64,000 bases of DNA from Polaromonas sp. (GTDB taxonomy: Bacteria > Pseudomonadota > Gammaproteobacteria > Burkholderiales > Burkholderiaceae_C), in the NCBI RefSeq assembly GCF_012927485.1, contig NZ_JABBPC010000012.1, positions 1 through 64,000 of the forward strand, given 5' to 3'. Made by a program: the position numbers and the translations under genes. Below the pieces are notes generated by a model. That model was not told the DNA's origin and did no database searches. It worked only from the letters and a program-made list of their open reading frames with translations. Shown one piece after another: positions 49,474 through 58,787 of this stretch; positions within the stretch are counted from its first letter, which is position 1, and every line of letters starts with the position of its first letter.

Positions 49474-50046
49474 TCAGAACGCGTGGCCGACGTTTAACAA
49501 AGCCATGACCCCCAAGCTGAGAAAGACTAACGCCGCGATGCCGTGGACCAAGGGCATGGACACCTTCTGAGCAAAGGCACCCCCCAGAAATACGGCGGGC
49601 ACGTCGGCGAGCATCATCCCAAGCGTAGTACCGGCCACAACGGGCACCAGATCATGGTATCGCGCGGCCAGCGCCACGGTGGCGATTTGGGTTTTGTCGC
49701 CCATTTCTGCCAGGAAGAACGCCAGCACCGTGGTCCCGAAAACACCGAACCGCTGCTTTCCTCCGCTTAAATCACCGCTGGCCTTGTCGGGAATAAGCAT
49801 CCAGACCGCCATCACAACGAAGCCCACGCCAACTACCCAGCGAAGCATGGTTGGGCCAAGCTGTGCCGCAACCCAAGTTCCCGCCACGCCAGCAAAGGCA
49901 TGATTAATAAGTGTTGCGATCAGAATCCCAAAGATGATGGGAATAGGGCGTTTGAATTTTGCGGCCAAAAGGAAGGCCAGCAATTGGGTTTTGTCTCCCA
50001 TTTCGCCGAGGGCGACGACGCCAGTCGAGACCAGGAATGCTTCCAA
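49474..50046 (-). CDS. TMEM165/GDT1 family probable Mn2+ exporter
   Basis: 190 aa from the TTG at 50044-50046, which has GGAG 7 bp upstream; the longer frame to 50154 runs through the riboswitch and is non-homologous. Two repeats each carry the family signature: GEMGDKTQLLAFLLA and AEMGDKTQIATVALAA. About six membrane helices. Family members export Mn2+ (MneA/MntX-type) or exchange Ca2+/Mn2+ for H+. The upstream Mn2+-sensing riboswitch supports manganese as the substrate. Confidence 0.87.
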   Translation of the reverse strand: MEAFLVSTGVVALGEMGDKTQLLAFLLAAKFKRPIPIIFGILIATLINHAFAGVAGTWVAAQLGPTMLRWVVGVGFVVMAVWMLIPDKASGDLSGGKQRFGVFGTTVLAFFLAEMGDKTQIATVALAARYHDLVPVVAGTTLGMMLADVPAVFLGGAFAQKVSMPLVHGIAALVFLSLGVMALLNVGHAF

Positions 50047-50053
50047 AAAGATT

Positions 50054-50215
50054 CTCCGGGGCCGGCTGATTTCCAATGACCACAGCGCGTCCCCGGCCCA
50101 TATCGGAGGCAGTGTGGTCAAAGGTCTTGCCAAGCATGAAGCTGCCTGCGCCATGGTCTACGACCAAGTATGTTGACGCAGGCCCCTTTTGAACAGAGCG
50201 GCTACTCCCCAATGA
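50054..50215 (-). promoter_or_regulatory. yybP-ykoY (Mn2+) riboswitch-like leader
   Basis: Minus-strand leader of the GDT1 gene. It carries GGGGAGTAGC (50201-50210 on the complement) and GTCAACATAC (about 50169-50178), two conserved elements of the yybP-ykoY class from memory. A later CCGGGG/CCCCGG pairing (50091-50096 with 50056-50061) covers part of the GGAG ribosome site, which would give translational control of the TTG start. Motifs are seen; the fold is inferred. Confidence 0.75.
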
Positions 50216-50252
50216 CTGCGGAAAGTGTAGCAGAGGCCTATCCAGTGGGATC

Positions 50253-50741
50253 CTAAATCGCCTGCACGAAAGCCCGTTTGACACCTTCCTCGCCGATCGA
50301 GCGCGCCACACCAAAGCCGGAGACTTGTCGGGCACCCTTGACCTCTACTGCTACAAATCTGAAGTCGCCCAGTTGCGTCATGGGCGCTGCCTCAGGAAAG
50401 CGTTGCAAATACACAGCGCGGCAGGACTGCCAGGTCTGACCGCGGGGCTCCAACACCGTTGCAAGTCCTTCAAGGGTGACTCTGGGCAATGCATGCACCG
50501 GCTCATCCGGCACTTCCGCCTGCATCACCAGTAACGATATTTTCGGCCTGGCTTGAAGGTTACCCGTGTGCGCGGCCAACCCGCTGACATGGATTACCAG
50601 GCAGCCAAGCACCGGCTCCAGGGCAAACGGAACCATCGAAACAAATGCGCCCCCATCGTCGCCAATAGTCCCCAGGGCGGCAACTCGCTGAGACGCTATA
50701 AGCGCACGTAGTTCGCGGATCATTCCAGTTTCATCAGACAC
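50253..50741 (-). CDS. pyridoxamine-phosphate-oxidase-like (HugZ-like) flavin-barrel protein
   Basis: 162-aa split-barrel protein of the PNPOx-like fold: AALGTIGDDGGAFVSMVPFA, then HVSGLAAHTGNLQARPKISL, and a VSGFGVARSI tail. Related proteins include haem-utilisation HugZ and F420/FMN-binding oxidases. Substrate unknown. Upstream of the riboswitch-GDT1 unit in the same direction, with no cotranscription evidence. Confidence 0.78.
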   Translation of the reverse strand: MSDETGMIRELRALIASQRVAALGTIGDDGGAFVSMVPFALEPVLGCLVIHVSGLAAHTGNLQARPKISLLVMQAEVPDEPVHALPRVTLEGLATVLEPRGQTWQSCRAVYLQRFPEAAPMTQLGDFRFVAVEVKGARQVSGFGVARSIGEEGVKRAFVQAI

Positions 50742-50910
50742 GATTTCCCCCTCGAAGGCTTGTTAATTTAACGATAACGCGCAGCCTGACGCCGCAATAT
50801 CTCTGACCCCTCGAATTTCTTGCGGTCAGGGCGGTCGACAGCGCCCACTCCTGGCCATGGGCGGTGTGGCAGAATTCCCAACGATTTCCAATTACCCGTA
50901 AAGGCACCTC

Positions 50911-51756
50911 GTGGATCTATTACAAATCCTGCTCCTTGCTGTTATCCAGGGCGCCGCTGAACTCCTTCCAGTCTCAAGCTCCGCCCATGTGATCGTCGCC
51001 GAAAAGCTCATGGGACTGGATCCCACGGCGCCCGAAATGACGCTTTTGTTGGTGATGCTGCATACGGGAACGATGTTCGCTGTCATTGTCCATTTTTGGA
51101 AAACCTGGCGCGCCACCTATTTCGGGTCTTTGCAGGCTTTTCGCACCAACGCGCTCTACGTCGTAACCGCCACTGTCGCAACCGGGATCGTCGGCCTTCT
51201 GCTGCTTCAATTGATCAAATATGCGGTCGCCAAAAACTCCCCTGATTTCGAAATTGAACACCTGTTTGGCAACGCCCGATTGATGGCAGCGTCCCTGGCG
51301 GCTGCAGGCCTGCTGATCATCGTCTCTTCGCGTATGGATCAAAATGTAAAACGGAATTTGTCTTTAAAAAGTGCCACCTGGATCGGCGCCGTGCAAGGGC
51401 TGTGCCTGCCTTTTCGGGGATTCTCACGCTCCGGCGCCACGATCTCAACCGGTTTAGTCCTGGGCGTGGCCCGCACACGCGCTGAGGAATTCAGCTTTGC
51501 GTTGGCCGTTGTTCTGACTCCAGCCGTGATCGTCAAAGAAGTTTATCGACTTTACAAGGCACATGTCGCCACTTCAATCGTAGATGCCGGCAGCTTTTTG
51601 CATCTCCTGGGCCCCAGCTTACTCGGGATGGTATTTAGTTTTCTGGCAGGTCTGGTAGCGCTTCGCTGGCTTTCGCGCTGGCTTGAGCAAGGCCGGTGGC
51701 ATTTTTTCGGGGGCTACTGTCTGCTGGCTTCATTGGCCGTGCTTTGGGTCGGCTGA
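50911..51756 (+). CDS. uppP: undecaprenyl-diphosphate phosphatase
   Basis: 281-aa inner-membrane phosphatase (BacA type) with a GTG start and AAGG 7 bp upstream. Motifs: ELLPVSSSAHVIVAEKLM near the N-terminus and PFRGFSRSGATISTGLVLG in the middle, matching the two active-site regions. It recycles undecaprenyl pyrophosphate for cell-wall synthesis. Monocistronic, followed by a stem-loop. Confidence 0.93.
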   Translation: MDLLQILLLAVIQGAAELLPVSSSAHVIVAEKLMGLDPTAPEMTLLLVMLHTGTMFAVIVHFWKTWRATYFGSLQAFRTNALYVVTATVATGIVGLLLLQLIKYAVAKNSPDFEIEHLFGNARLMAASLAAAGLLIIVSSRMDQNVKRNLSLKSATWIGAVQGLCLPFRGFSRSGATISTGLVLGVARTRAEEFSFALAVVLTPAVIVKEVYRLYKAHVATSIVDAGSFLHLLGPSLLGMVFSFLAGLVALRWLSRWLEQGRWHFFGGYCLLASLAVLWVG

Positions 51757-51846
51757 TACACCCTCCTCCATAGCGAAGCGCGTGTTGCCGTCGCTGCAAT
51801 GCGCCACGCAGGCGAACTGAATGCCGCTGCGCGCCTTCTGTGGTAG

Positions 51847-51874
51847 CGCCTGATTCCGTGACTATCAGGCGTTT
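51847..51874. terminator. stem-loop between convergent uppP and ydcF-like genes
   Basis: Perfect 8-bp arms CGCCTGAT (51847-51854) and ATCAGGCG (51864-51871) with TTT following. The U-tract is short, so the terminator call is moderate; it could serve both convergent genes. Confidence 0.55.
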
Positions 51875-51881
51875 AAGCCGC

Positions 51882-52496
51882 TTATGCGGCGGTATCTGAG
51901 TGCCGTCCGAACATCCTGTAGTCGATATACAGCCAGGTTTCGCGCCATAGAAATTTCCCCCAAGTGGTCCAGGATCGAAAGCGGCTGGAAAGTGTCGGAG
52001 CAGGTTTAGCCTGCAGCCCGAGATCCAGTGCCATCGCCATCGCGCGGCTCATGTGCAGGGGGTCGCTCACGAGGAGCACCGACCGAATCCCGGCAAGCTC
52101 CATCAATTCCTTGGCCCGTTCCAGATTTTGCCAAGTATTACGAGACTCGATATCGACGAGCATCGCTGAATTAGGAACGCCATGCGCGGCAGAAAATTGA
52201 CGTCCAACCTCGGCTTCCGAGGGATATCCCGACTGGGGCGTTCCACCGGTAAAAATGATCCAGTGAACCCTTCCATTTTTATACAGAGATATTGCCTCGT
52301 TAATACGTTCACGATAAACCGGTGAAGGCTTGTTTCCCCATGCTGCAGCGCCTAATACCACCGCTGCATCCGCTGAAGCGTCAGAAGTTTGGTTGCCGAA
52401 TTGAACGATTTGCCACGCCACTGCGGTGTAGGCACTGATGAGGAGCACAAGCCCCAATAGGATGATTTTTCGAAATGAAAGCACTGAAAGTTGCAT
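51882..52496 (-). CDS. YdcF/DUF218 family membrane protein
   Basis: 204 aa from the ATG at 52494-52496 (the frame extends to 52754 but that part is not family-like). One N-terminal membrane segment (IILLGLVLLISAYTAVAW) then the DUF218 domain with AAVVLGAAAWGNKPSPVYRERINEA, IIFTGGT and LLVSDPLHMSRAM. SanA/ElyC-like proteins influence envelope and undecaprenyl metabolism, which would fit its position beside uppP. Function inferred. Confidence 0.82.
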   Translation of the reverse strand: MQLSVLSFRKIILLGLVLLISAYTAVAWQIVQFGNQTSDASADAAVVLGAAAWGNKPSPVYRERINEAISLYKNGRVHWIIFTGGTPQSGYPSEAEVGRQFSAAHGVPNSAMLVDIESRNTWQNLERAKELMELAGIRSVLLVSDPLHMSRAMAMALDLGLQAKPAPTLSSRFRSWTTWGKFLWRETWLYIDYRMFGRHSDTAA

Positions 52497-52681
52497 TGGA
52501 GCCGAAGGGCGGCTTTTGAAAGTAAGCCGGACTGCGTAATTTAATTCGCTACAGCAGCGGTATCTGAAAAGAAAAGTATACGGAGAACGCGGCGCGCCTG
52601 GTTCTCGCCCGGACGGCCCTGCATTACATCTATTATGTGCCGGCGCCGCAGCGGACATCGCGCAGATACCGCGCAGGCCCG

Positions 52682-53353
52682 TCAGAACAGGCTTGCGCCA
52701 ATATTGATCAGTAGCGCCAAAACGGTCGTGTTGAAAAGATACGCCAAAATGCAATGGACCGAGCCGATACGACGCATGGGCTTGGAGACGAAGGACACGT
52801 CTGCAGTTTGTCCAGAGGTACCAATCACGGCTGCGAAGTAAAAAAAGTCACCGTAATCCGGTTGATCGTCCTCAGGGAACTGCAGCCCCACCGCACGACC
52901 ATAGGCTGACGCCGCATAGTAGTCGTGTGCGTAGTGAAGTGCAAACATCACTTGAATGAAGGCCCAGGACGACAACACCGTGACCCCAGCCAGCGTGATG
53001 TGCGCAACCTTGAGCAGTCCGTGCATGTCCTTCACGACTGACAGTTCTCCCGCGATGGCCGCCAAGCTGGCAATACCCGAGACAACAACGAGGAACAGGA
53101 TCACGAGCTGGCCATCGTCCTGCGTTTGCGCGCGCCGGTGCATCTGGTGCTGCGACGAGCGAATCATCATGATCGCAGCGAGCAGAACATAAAGACAGGT
53201 GCCCACGTTCCACGCGATTAGCAGACGTGTGACGGAATGACTGGCGAGGTCGGTTGGGAGAAAGAGACTAACCGCGATCGCGGCAGCGGCCGCGATAAAG
53301 ATTCGGGGCCGGGCGCGCATCAAGCGAAGGATTTTATTTCGTTGCCAATTCAT
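52682..53353 (-). CDS. DUF1345 membrane protein
   Basis: 223 aa from the ATG at 53351-53353. Five or so hydrophobic segments with VTVLSSWAFIQVMFALHYAH and FFYFAAVIGTSGQTADVSF, which are the family marks of DUF1345. Function unknown. Confidence 0.82.
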   Translation of the reverse strand: MNWQRNKILRLMRARPRIFIAAAAAIAVSLFLPTDLASHSVTRLLIAWNVGTCLYVLLAAIMMIRSSQHQMHRRAQTQDDGQLVILFLVVVSGIASLAAIAGELSVVKDMHGLLKVAHITLAGVTVLSSWAFIQVMFALHYAHDYYAASAYGRAVGLQFPEDDQPDYGDFFYFAAVIGTSGQTADVSFVSKPMRRIGSVHCILAYLFNTTVLALLINIGASLF

Positions 53354-53547
53354 GCGTGAGATTTGAAGTTCGCTAATTTCAAAAAATCTAATCTTAATGG
53401 GAAACACGGGAGACGGCGTCGCCCTCGAAGCGGAGGACTCCGTTTAGGTCGGTACCTGGCACCTTTGGCGGAGACTCACAAAGTAGCGGGTTGAACTTTC
53501 CTCACCCTGCCCCCAACTCCTGTGAAATATTCGAAAGGTAAAGGACG

Positions 53548-54399
53548 ATGGTTAAAACAATTCAGTTAAAACTTGCTCTGGTACTCGCTAGCGCTGTTTT
53601 TAGCGTCAGCGCATTTGCCGCAGATCCCACGTTAAATCAGGTCTATCAAGCCGCTGAAGCGGGGAACTACCGCGAAGCACAGAACATGATGGACCAAGTG
53701 CTGCGCGACCACCCCAACAGCGCGAAGGCCCATTTTGCAGAGGCGGAACTTCTCGCGAAGCAAGGACGCGCGGCCAATTCCCAAGCGGAGCTTTCGACGG
53801 CAGAACGGCTCGCCCCAGGGCTACCATTTGCCAAACCGGCTGCAGTGCAAGAATTGAAGGCACGGATCGCCACGTCGCAGACGCCGATCCGGTCCAGTTT
53901 CTCTCCGGGGTCTCCATCTCCGTCCTCGGGTCCCAACATCCCTTGGGGAATGCTTCTGGCAGGGCTTGCTTTGATTGGAGGGATCTTCTTGTTCTTCCGC
54001 TCCAGAAATCAGAATTCGGTTGCACCTGCGCAAAACATGGGCATGCCCGGTTACGGTAGCCCGGTCAGTCCGCCGCAATCCTTCGGTGCGCCAGGATACA
54101 ACGCCGCAGGCGTTGGCTCAATGGCGCCACCGGTTGCGGGTGGAATGGGTTCGGGCATCCTGGGTGGTTTGGCCACCGGGGCAGCCGTCGGTGCCGGCAT
54201 AGTGGCGGGCGAAGCGCTTATGCACCGGATGACGGACGGTGGACGCCACGACGGCAATGTTCGTCAGCCTGATAACCTTGCAGACTCCTCCTCGCAAGGC
54301 GTCCAGCCGCAGTACGACATGGGTGGCAACGATTTCGGCGTGGCTGATGCAGCCTCTTGGGATGACGCGGGCGGCGGCGGTTCAGACGATTGGAGCTAA
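53548..54399 (+). CDS. secreted tetratricopeptide-repeat protein with Gly-rich tail
   Basis: 283 aa. Signal peptide (LALVLASAVFSVSAFA), a TPR-like helical region (about 30-110), Ser/Pro linker, one membrane segment (PWGMLLAGLALIGGIFLFF), then a low-complexity tail rich in Gly, Met and Pro ending GGGGSDDWS. No enzyme motif. Possible inner-membrane-anchored assembly or scaffold protein; function unknown. Good Shine-Dalgarno (AAAGGACG) before the ATG. Confidence 0.72.
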   Translation: MVKTIQLKLALVLASAVFSVSAFAADPTLNQVYQAAEAGNYREAQNMMDQVLRDHPNSAKAHFAEAELLAKQGRAANSQAELSTAERLAPGLPFAKPAAVQELKARIATSQTPIRSSFSPGSPSPSSGPNIPWGMLLAGLALIGGIFLFFRSRNQNSVAPAQNMGMPGYGSPVSPPQSFGAPGYNAAGVGSMAPPVAGGMGSGILGGLATGAAVGAGIVAGEALMHRMTDGGRHDGNVRQPDNLADSSSQGVQPQYDMGGNDFGVADAASWDDAGGGGSDDWS

Positions 54400-54594
54400 A
54401 AGGCAGGGCCGAGAATCGCCAAAATGAGCGTGGTCTGACCGGCGCTTGCCTGCCGGCTCGACGGGCAATCTGTCGGCCATAGTGGTTGAATATGACATCT
54501 TTTTCTCCTGATTAGATTCGGTGTTTGGCCTTGCTGAGCCGACCCTCGACAACGCTAGACACTGCGAACTTGACGGGTCATGCTCCGTTGCCGT

Positions 54595-56124
54595 TTAGAA
54601 CGTGATGTTGGTACGCAGGCCCCACACCATTTCGTTGCCCAGCCTTTGCGTGGCATCTTTCGGATTCTGACCTGCAGCCGGATTGCGGATGTACTGAACA
54701 TCCCCCTGCAGTTGCCACCAGGGAGTAGCCTGGTATTGATACGTCGCTTCCAGAACCGTCTCGCTGCTACGTACCCGGTTAATACCGAAATCCCTGTCCA
54801 GTCCACGAACGTTCTTCCCGACTTTGGCATACGCCAAACCGACACCGACCGTATCGTTGTCGCGCCCTTTGAACGGCGCAGTCAGTGTCACACCGACATT
54901 GGCGCTCAGTCCGATCAGATTGCGGTCGCCCGGCGCGGTCATCAGGCGGGCGAACACACCAAGGGCACGCGGGCCGTCTTCAGCCTGGCGCCAGACCATC
55001 TGGTCCACCACGGCATAGACGCTGTAGTTCCCCTTGAGCGAGGCGGGATTATTGTTGCTGGCTGGATCGGCAAGCGACAGGCTGTCACTGCCATAACGCT
55101 GGTCGGCAAACTGCTGGCTGTTGTACCAGACCCCAAGTTTGTACGTGCCAGGTAGGCCTGTCCTGACCGCGGCATCTTTGGCGACAGAATCCGCTTGCCC
55201 GGCAGGCAGCGGCTGATTGACGGCGTATTGGATTTCGGCAATGTAGAGCGCGCGATTGTGCAGGTTGAAGTTGGTGCCGTGCCGGTTCGCCGCTTGAGGG
55301 TCGCCCACGTTGGTGCCGGCAGGATTACCGTCGTAAACGCCACCGAGCAAGGTGACCGATTCAGTCGGTCGCGCGCGCAATCGCAGGCCCAATGAGGAGA
55401 GCGGATAGGCCGGCCCCCCTGCCGGCATGTCATATGACGGAAGCGCTGGCCAGCCGAATGAAGCGTTAACAAAAGCGCCGGCATACTGACTCACCATGAA
55501 TTCCTGGTCGATGCTTTGCTGGCCTACCCTGACGTCCATTTTGTCGTCGAGAATTTTTTGCTGATACCACAGTTCCCACAGGCGAGTGCCAGCGTTCGCT
55601 TCGATGCCGCTTGCGGACTGCAGGCTGCCGAGGTACGCGGGGCTTAAAGGACGACCATGAATATTCAGCGCACTGACGTTGACGTTGCCGCCCTGCCAGC
55701 CAAAGGCCTTCTCGGTGTCAAGACCCAGCGTCAGGGTGGTTAAGCCGTGGTAGGCCGATCCTCTTTTTAAACCGCCGTTGGCATTATGGAGAACTTCACT
55801 CGTTTCGGTTAGCCCCAGCGTCACGCCGCCGTTTCCGAGCGCGGTCCGCAAGCCGCCCATATCGCCGAGCAGGTTCGGTCGCGTCCAGAAATCGTCTGCC
55901 GGCTTGGCCGCAAGCGGGTCGGCGGGATTGACATCGCTCGCTGCCGCTTCCGCCGCTAAGGCGGGAGCAACGCCCAGAAAGAAAGCTAGGCACGCGATCA
56001 CCAGTTCCCACCGGCTGGCGTTCCACAGGTTCAGTACGATATTCCGCGCTGAAGCGGAAAGCGCCGGTGACAGGCCCTGCTTCGGCAGCCTGAAATTGGC
56101 AAACCTTTGATTTTTTTTCAACAT
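54595..56124 (-). CDS. OprB-type carbohydrate-selective porin
   Basis: 509-aa outer-membrane porin. Signal peptide near residues 40-60 (ACLAFFLGVAPALA). The mature part begins DFWTRPNLLGDMGGLRTAL, then GVTLGLTETSEVLHNANGG and LKVGQQSID-like VRVGQQSIDQEF. Ends with a barrel strand VWGLRTNITF with terminal Phe, as in OMPs. Typically allows sugar uptake. Monocistronic. Confidence 0.87.
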   Translation of the reverse strand: MLKKNQRFANFRLPKQGLSPALSASARNIVLNLWNASRWELVIACLAFFLGVAPALAAEAAASDVNPADPLAAKPADDFWTRPNLLGDMGGLRTALGNGGVTLGLTETSEVLHNANGGLKRGSAYHGLTTLTLGLDTEKAFGWQGGNVNVSALNIHGRPLSPAYLGSLQSASGIEANAGTRLWELWYQQKILDDKMDVRVGQQSIDQEFMVSQYAGAFVNASFGWPALPSYDMPAGGPAYPLSSLGLRLRARPTESVTLLGGVYDGNPAGTNVGDPQAANRHGTNFNLHNRALYIAEIQYAVNQPLPAGQADSVAKDAAVRTGLPGTYKLGVWYNSQQFADQRYGSDSLSLADPASNNNPASLKGNYSVYAVVDQMVWRQAEDGPRALGVFARLMTAPGDRNLIGLSANVGVTLTAPFKGRDNDTVGVGLAYAKVGKNVRGLDRDFGINRVRSSETVLEATYQYQATPWWQLQGDVQYIRNPAAGQNPKDATQRLGNEMVWGLRTNITF

Positions 56125-56789
56125 AGGTACTTCTCTTAGGGTTGGTAAGAGGCACCTTTCGTCGTCATCAGTTCGAGAGCCCTCTGCGTGTCTGCGGCGC
56201 AGCCACAGTCACTCACGCCCGAGCGTGCGCCCGGGTTGCATAAGACAACCCTCGTGAAGAAACCGTCAGCCCAGGAGCCGGGGAGTCAACAAAAAAATAA
56301 GTAGGGAGGAAATCAGCATGTTCGCGACGAGGTCAGGAACATCGAGACACCACCATCCGCCTGCGGCTAGAGGGTGGCAAGGGAGACTTGCGTTATCTTA
56401 CCGAGACGGTGCCAAAAAAAGGTTTTGGCAACTACAACAATCCGAACTGGCGCCCACGAAAGGGTCTCCAAAAGTTAAACACCGGCGGACTTTAGCCCGG
56501 AAATTTTGTCGAGTCAATCTTTTTCGGTTCGAGAAAAATAACGTGTGGAAACTCACCGCGGTGTTGTCAGAAAGTGAGCGTTGCAGCAGGTTCCCATACT
56601 CGTCAGACCGGGTGGCAGGTTGAAGAAGAAATCGGGCAGCCGCAGCACAGCCCCGGTAAAAGCTGGCCTAAAGGTAACAAGTCGTTATCGCAGCTCTACC
56701 GCTGTCAACCCGGAGCGCGTGGCGGCGTTTCAAGGGTGTGCTTCTCATTGAGAGCAGCTTCTCGAACTCCACCACTCAAAGGATTAAAA
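56125..56789. other. 665-bp intergenic region with decayed-ORF candidate
   Basis: Between the porin and a small secreted protein. It contains a strong Shine-Dalgarno AGGGAGG at 56303-56309, 8 bp before an ATG at 56318, that opens a 101-aa frame with poor protein character. The shifted frame over 56325-56490 looks more protein-like (see findings). No other gene seen. Confidence 0.5.
56318..56623 (+). CDS. possible small ORF, doubtful or frameshifted
   Basis: 101-aa frame with an excellent ribosome-binding site but a sequence rich in Arg, His and Lys and no recognised fold. The adjacent reading frame carries TIRLRLEGGKGDLRYLTETV and KKGFGNYNNPNWRPRKGL, which look more like real protein but lack a start. 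Either a frameshift has split a gene, or neither is coding. Confidence 0.3.
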   Translation: MFATRSGTSRHHHPPAARGWQGRLALSYRDGAKKRFWQLQQSELAPTKGSPKVKHRRTLARKFCRVNLFRFEKNNVWKLTAVLSESERCSRFPYSSDRVAG

Positions 56790-57005
56790 ATGAAAAAACT
56801 GATTGGCATCGCCGCACTTGTTTTGGCCTTCACCCCATTCGCACAGGCTCAAACCAATACAGGCGCACTTGCCGGGCATCCGGATGCACGCAACGATCGT
56901 CAGGTCGAGGCGCCTGTCCGCGGGAACACCATGCACAAGGGCTCAGCCGGTGCAAAAAAAGTTCAACACGTCAAGCATCATCGCCGCGTTAGCAAAGCAA
57001 AGTAA
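56790..57005 (+). CDS. small basic secreted protein
   Basis: 71-aa protein with a signal peptide (MKKLIGIAALVLAFTPFAQA) followed by a short basic tail rich in Lys, His and Gly (KKVQHVKHHRRVSKAK). AAAGGA precedes the ATG at 8 bp. Function unknown; such short basic exported proteins may bind metals or anions. Confidence 0.7.
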   Translation: MKKLIGIAALVLAFTPFAQAQTNTGALAGHPDARNDRQVEAPVRGNTMHKGSAGAKKVQHVKHHRRVSKAK

Positions 57006-57142
57006 GCCTCTCCTCAGCGGATGTCGGGGTGCCTTGATAGTTACGTGAGCCCGCTGGAGAGTAGCGCGTAGACGCTGTCCAGAAATCTATACGGAGGAAC
57101 ACTTGCATCTTCCGCAAAGCGGCTTATCTCTGTCAGGTTTAA

Positions 57143-58777
57143 CTAAGGCACGATCCACCCGCCGTCCGCCACCGGGTGAATAAAATCCGGTTGCGCGAAG
57201 CGCACGATATAGCCCCCCTTGGACGCGAAGCGTTGACCCGCTGCGAGTCCAAGCCGGGGGTAGTAACCGTTCACAAGCCGCCGGCTTAACATCGCCTCAA
57301 GCTGTTCGACCAGATAGTCGCGCTCAAAGCTATCCAGCATGTCGCCCAAGCTCTCGGACAAGATACGACACGCCAAGTACGTATCAGACTGAACCCGTTC
57401 GTTCACCACCGGAATATTCCGCACCTTGAACCAGCCCAGAGGGAAATTCATTCTGATCTTTCTAAGATCCGGCAGGTCGAATGGATAGGTCATGCGAATC
57501 GTTTCGCGCCAAGCCAGCGGAAGCGGCGCGTTTTCGAGTTCAGCCATCAATCCGGATACAAATACCATTTGGCTATTGGTCGTACGCGGCAGCAGCAATA
57601 GATCTTTGGGGCGAAGCCATAGAACCAGCACATCCCCTGCTTTCGCACTATTCACGGCGCGTGCCAGTTCCTGTTCCGACCCTGGTCTCTTGAGTACGAG
57701 TGACTCTGAACTCAATCCAGTAGCCTTTAATTCGTGGTCGAGAGCATTCGCAGTCTCCTGTCCAATATCGCCTTCGCGAAATATTTGCAGGACCCGCGTT
57801 GTACCCGCCAACTTTCCCCGCTCCGCCAATCGGTTTGCGATAAGTTGCGCTTCGAGCAGAACGCCTTTGGAAAAATAAACAGGATAAAAATCGCGCTCCG
57901 CGTTGATCGGTAGATCTAGATTGGGAAGCAAGCAGGGAATCGATTCGTGCTCGCAAAACCGGTGGATGGGCGCCCACGTTTTCCCACCCAGTCCAGACAC
58001 CATGGCAAACACCGGTTCCGCGGCGATCCGTTCTTGCAATTGCCGCTCCCAAGTGTCTGCAGGGCCTTTGAGTTCCCAAACGTGCAACTGCCATTTGCGG
58101 GTAACCCTGTACATGACGCCTCTATCGCTTTTCATGGGCAACCTGCCACCGCGAATAAATTCATTTTTATCGCGGAAGAAGCGCTCCAACACGTCGAGCA
58201 TCCCTTGGCGCTTGACAGCATCCGCATCGGGTGTAATGACCGTCGCAAAATGCAGCGTATCTTCGGTAACGCCTGGCACTGGTCCACTGGATAGATTTTT
58301 TAGATAAGCAACCAGGTCGGCCATGGTGGCATCGTCCAGCGCGAAACGTGGCATCAGCTCGCTTAGCGGCTTACCCTCTCTGCCGATGCCGGACCGGATG
58401 GCGCGCGCAAGCGTCGCATCGGTGTAAGGGTCGCGCTTGGGAATGAACGCTGGTCCATAGCGAAAATCCACATCTTCTGGCCCGTCACCATGCGGCCGGA
58501 ACAGATATTTTCCGCTGATTGGGGGGATGATGAATTTGCCTTCGGTCGTTCCGAAGCCACTACGCCGATGACAGTTGACACAGGCGGCAGCGGAACCTTC
58601 GACGTATCCATTCGAATCTCTTTCGCCACGGAGCAATGCTCCTGAGGCCAGCGTACCCTGCCGATAGAGGCGTTGCGCGGACTCGACATCGGCAGACGAA
58701 TTCGGAGCGAACGCAACAAGCGTGCTCAGCAGTATAAAGTCTGCGATTTTTAATACAAAGACCTGCCGCTCACCCAT
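57143..58777 (-). CDS. cytochrome c fused to periplasmic-binding-protein domain
   Basis: 544-aa exported protein. Residues about 30-160 form a c-type cytochrome domain with haem motif CVNCH (Cys66, Cys69, His70) and a likely axial Met in SELMPRF. Residues about 175-490 look like a type I periplasmic binding fold (VSGLGGKTWAPIHRFCEH, GTTRVLQIFREGDIGQETA, MVFVSGLMAELENAP). A signal-like hydrophobic segment is at residues 11-22. The fusion suggests a ligand-sensing or substrate-binding electron carrier. It closes the minus-strand cluster, 10 bp after the LolA-like gene. Confidence 0.8.
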   Translation of the reverse strand: MGERQVFVLKIADFILLSTLVAFAPNSSADVESAQRLYRQGTLASGALLRGERDSNGYVEGSAAACVNCHRRSGFGTTEGKFIIPPISGKYLFRPHGDGPEDVDFRYGPAFIPKRDPYTDATLARAIRSGIGREGKPLSELMPRFALDDATMADLVAYLKNLSSGPVPGVTEDTLHFATVITPDADAVKRQGMLDVLERFFRDKNEFIRGGRLPMKSDRGVMYRVTRKWQLHVWELKGPADTWERQLQERIAAEPVFAMVSGLGGKTWAPIHRFCEHESIPCLLPNLDLPINAERDFYPVYFSKGVLLEAQLIANRLAERGKLAGTTRVLQIFREGDIGQETANALDHELKATGLSSESLVLKRPGSEQELARAVNSAKAGDVLVLWLRPKDLLLLPRTTNSQMVFVSGLMAELENAPLPLAWRETIRMTYPFDLPDLRKIRMNFPLGWFKVRNIPVVNERVQSDTYLACRILSESLGDMLDSFERDYLVEQLEAMLSRRLVNGYYPRLGLAAGQRFASKGGYIVRFAQPDFIHPVADGGWIVP

Positions 58778-58787
58778 GCGCTCTTAC

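Noticed and set aside
50047-50154. N-terminal extension of the GDT1 protein
   Set aside because: It translates the riboswitch region, has no homology-like features, and a TTG with a good Shine-Dalgarno gives the normal family length.
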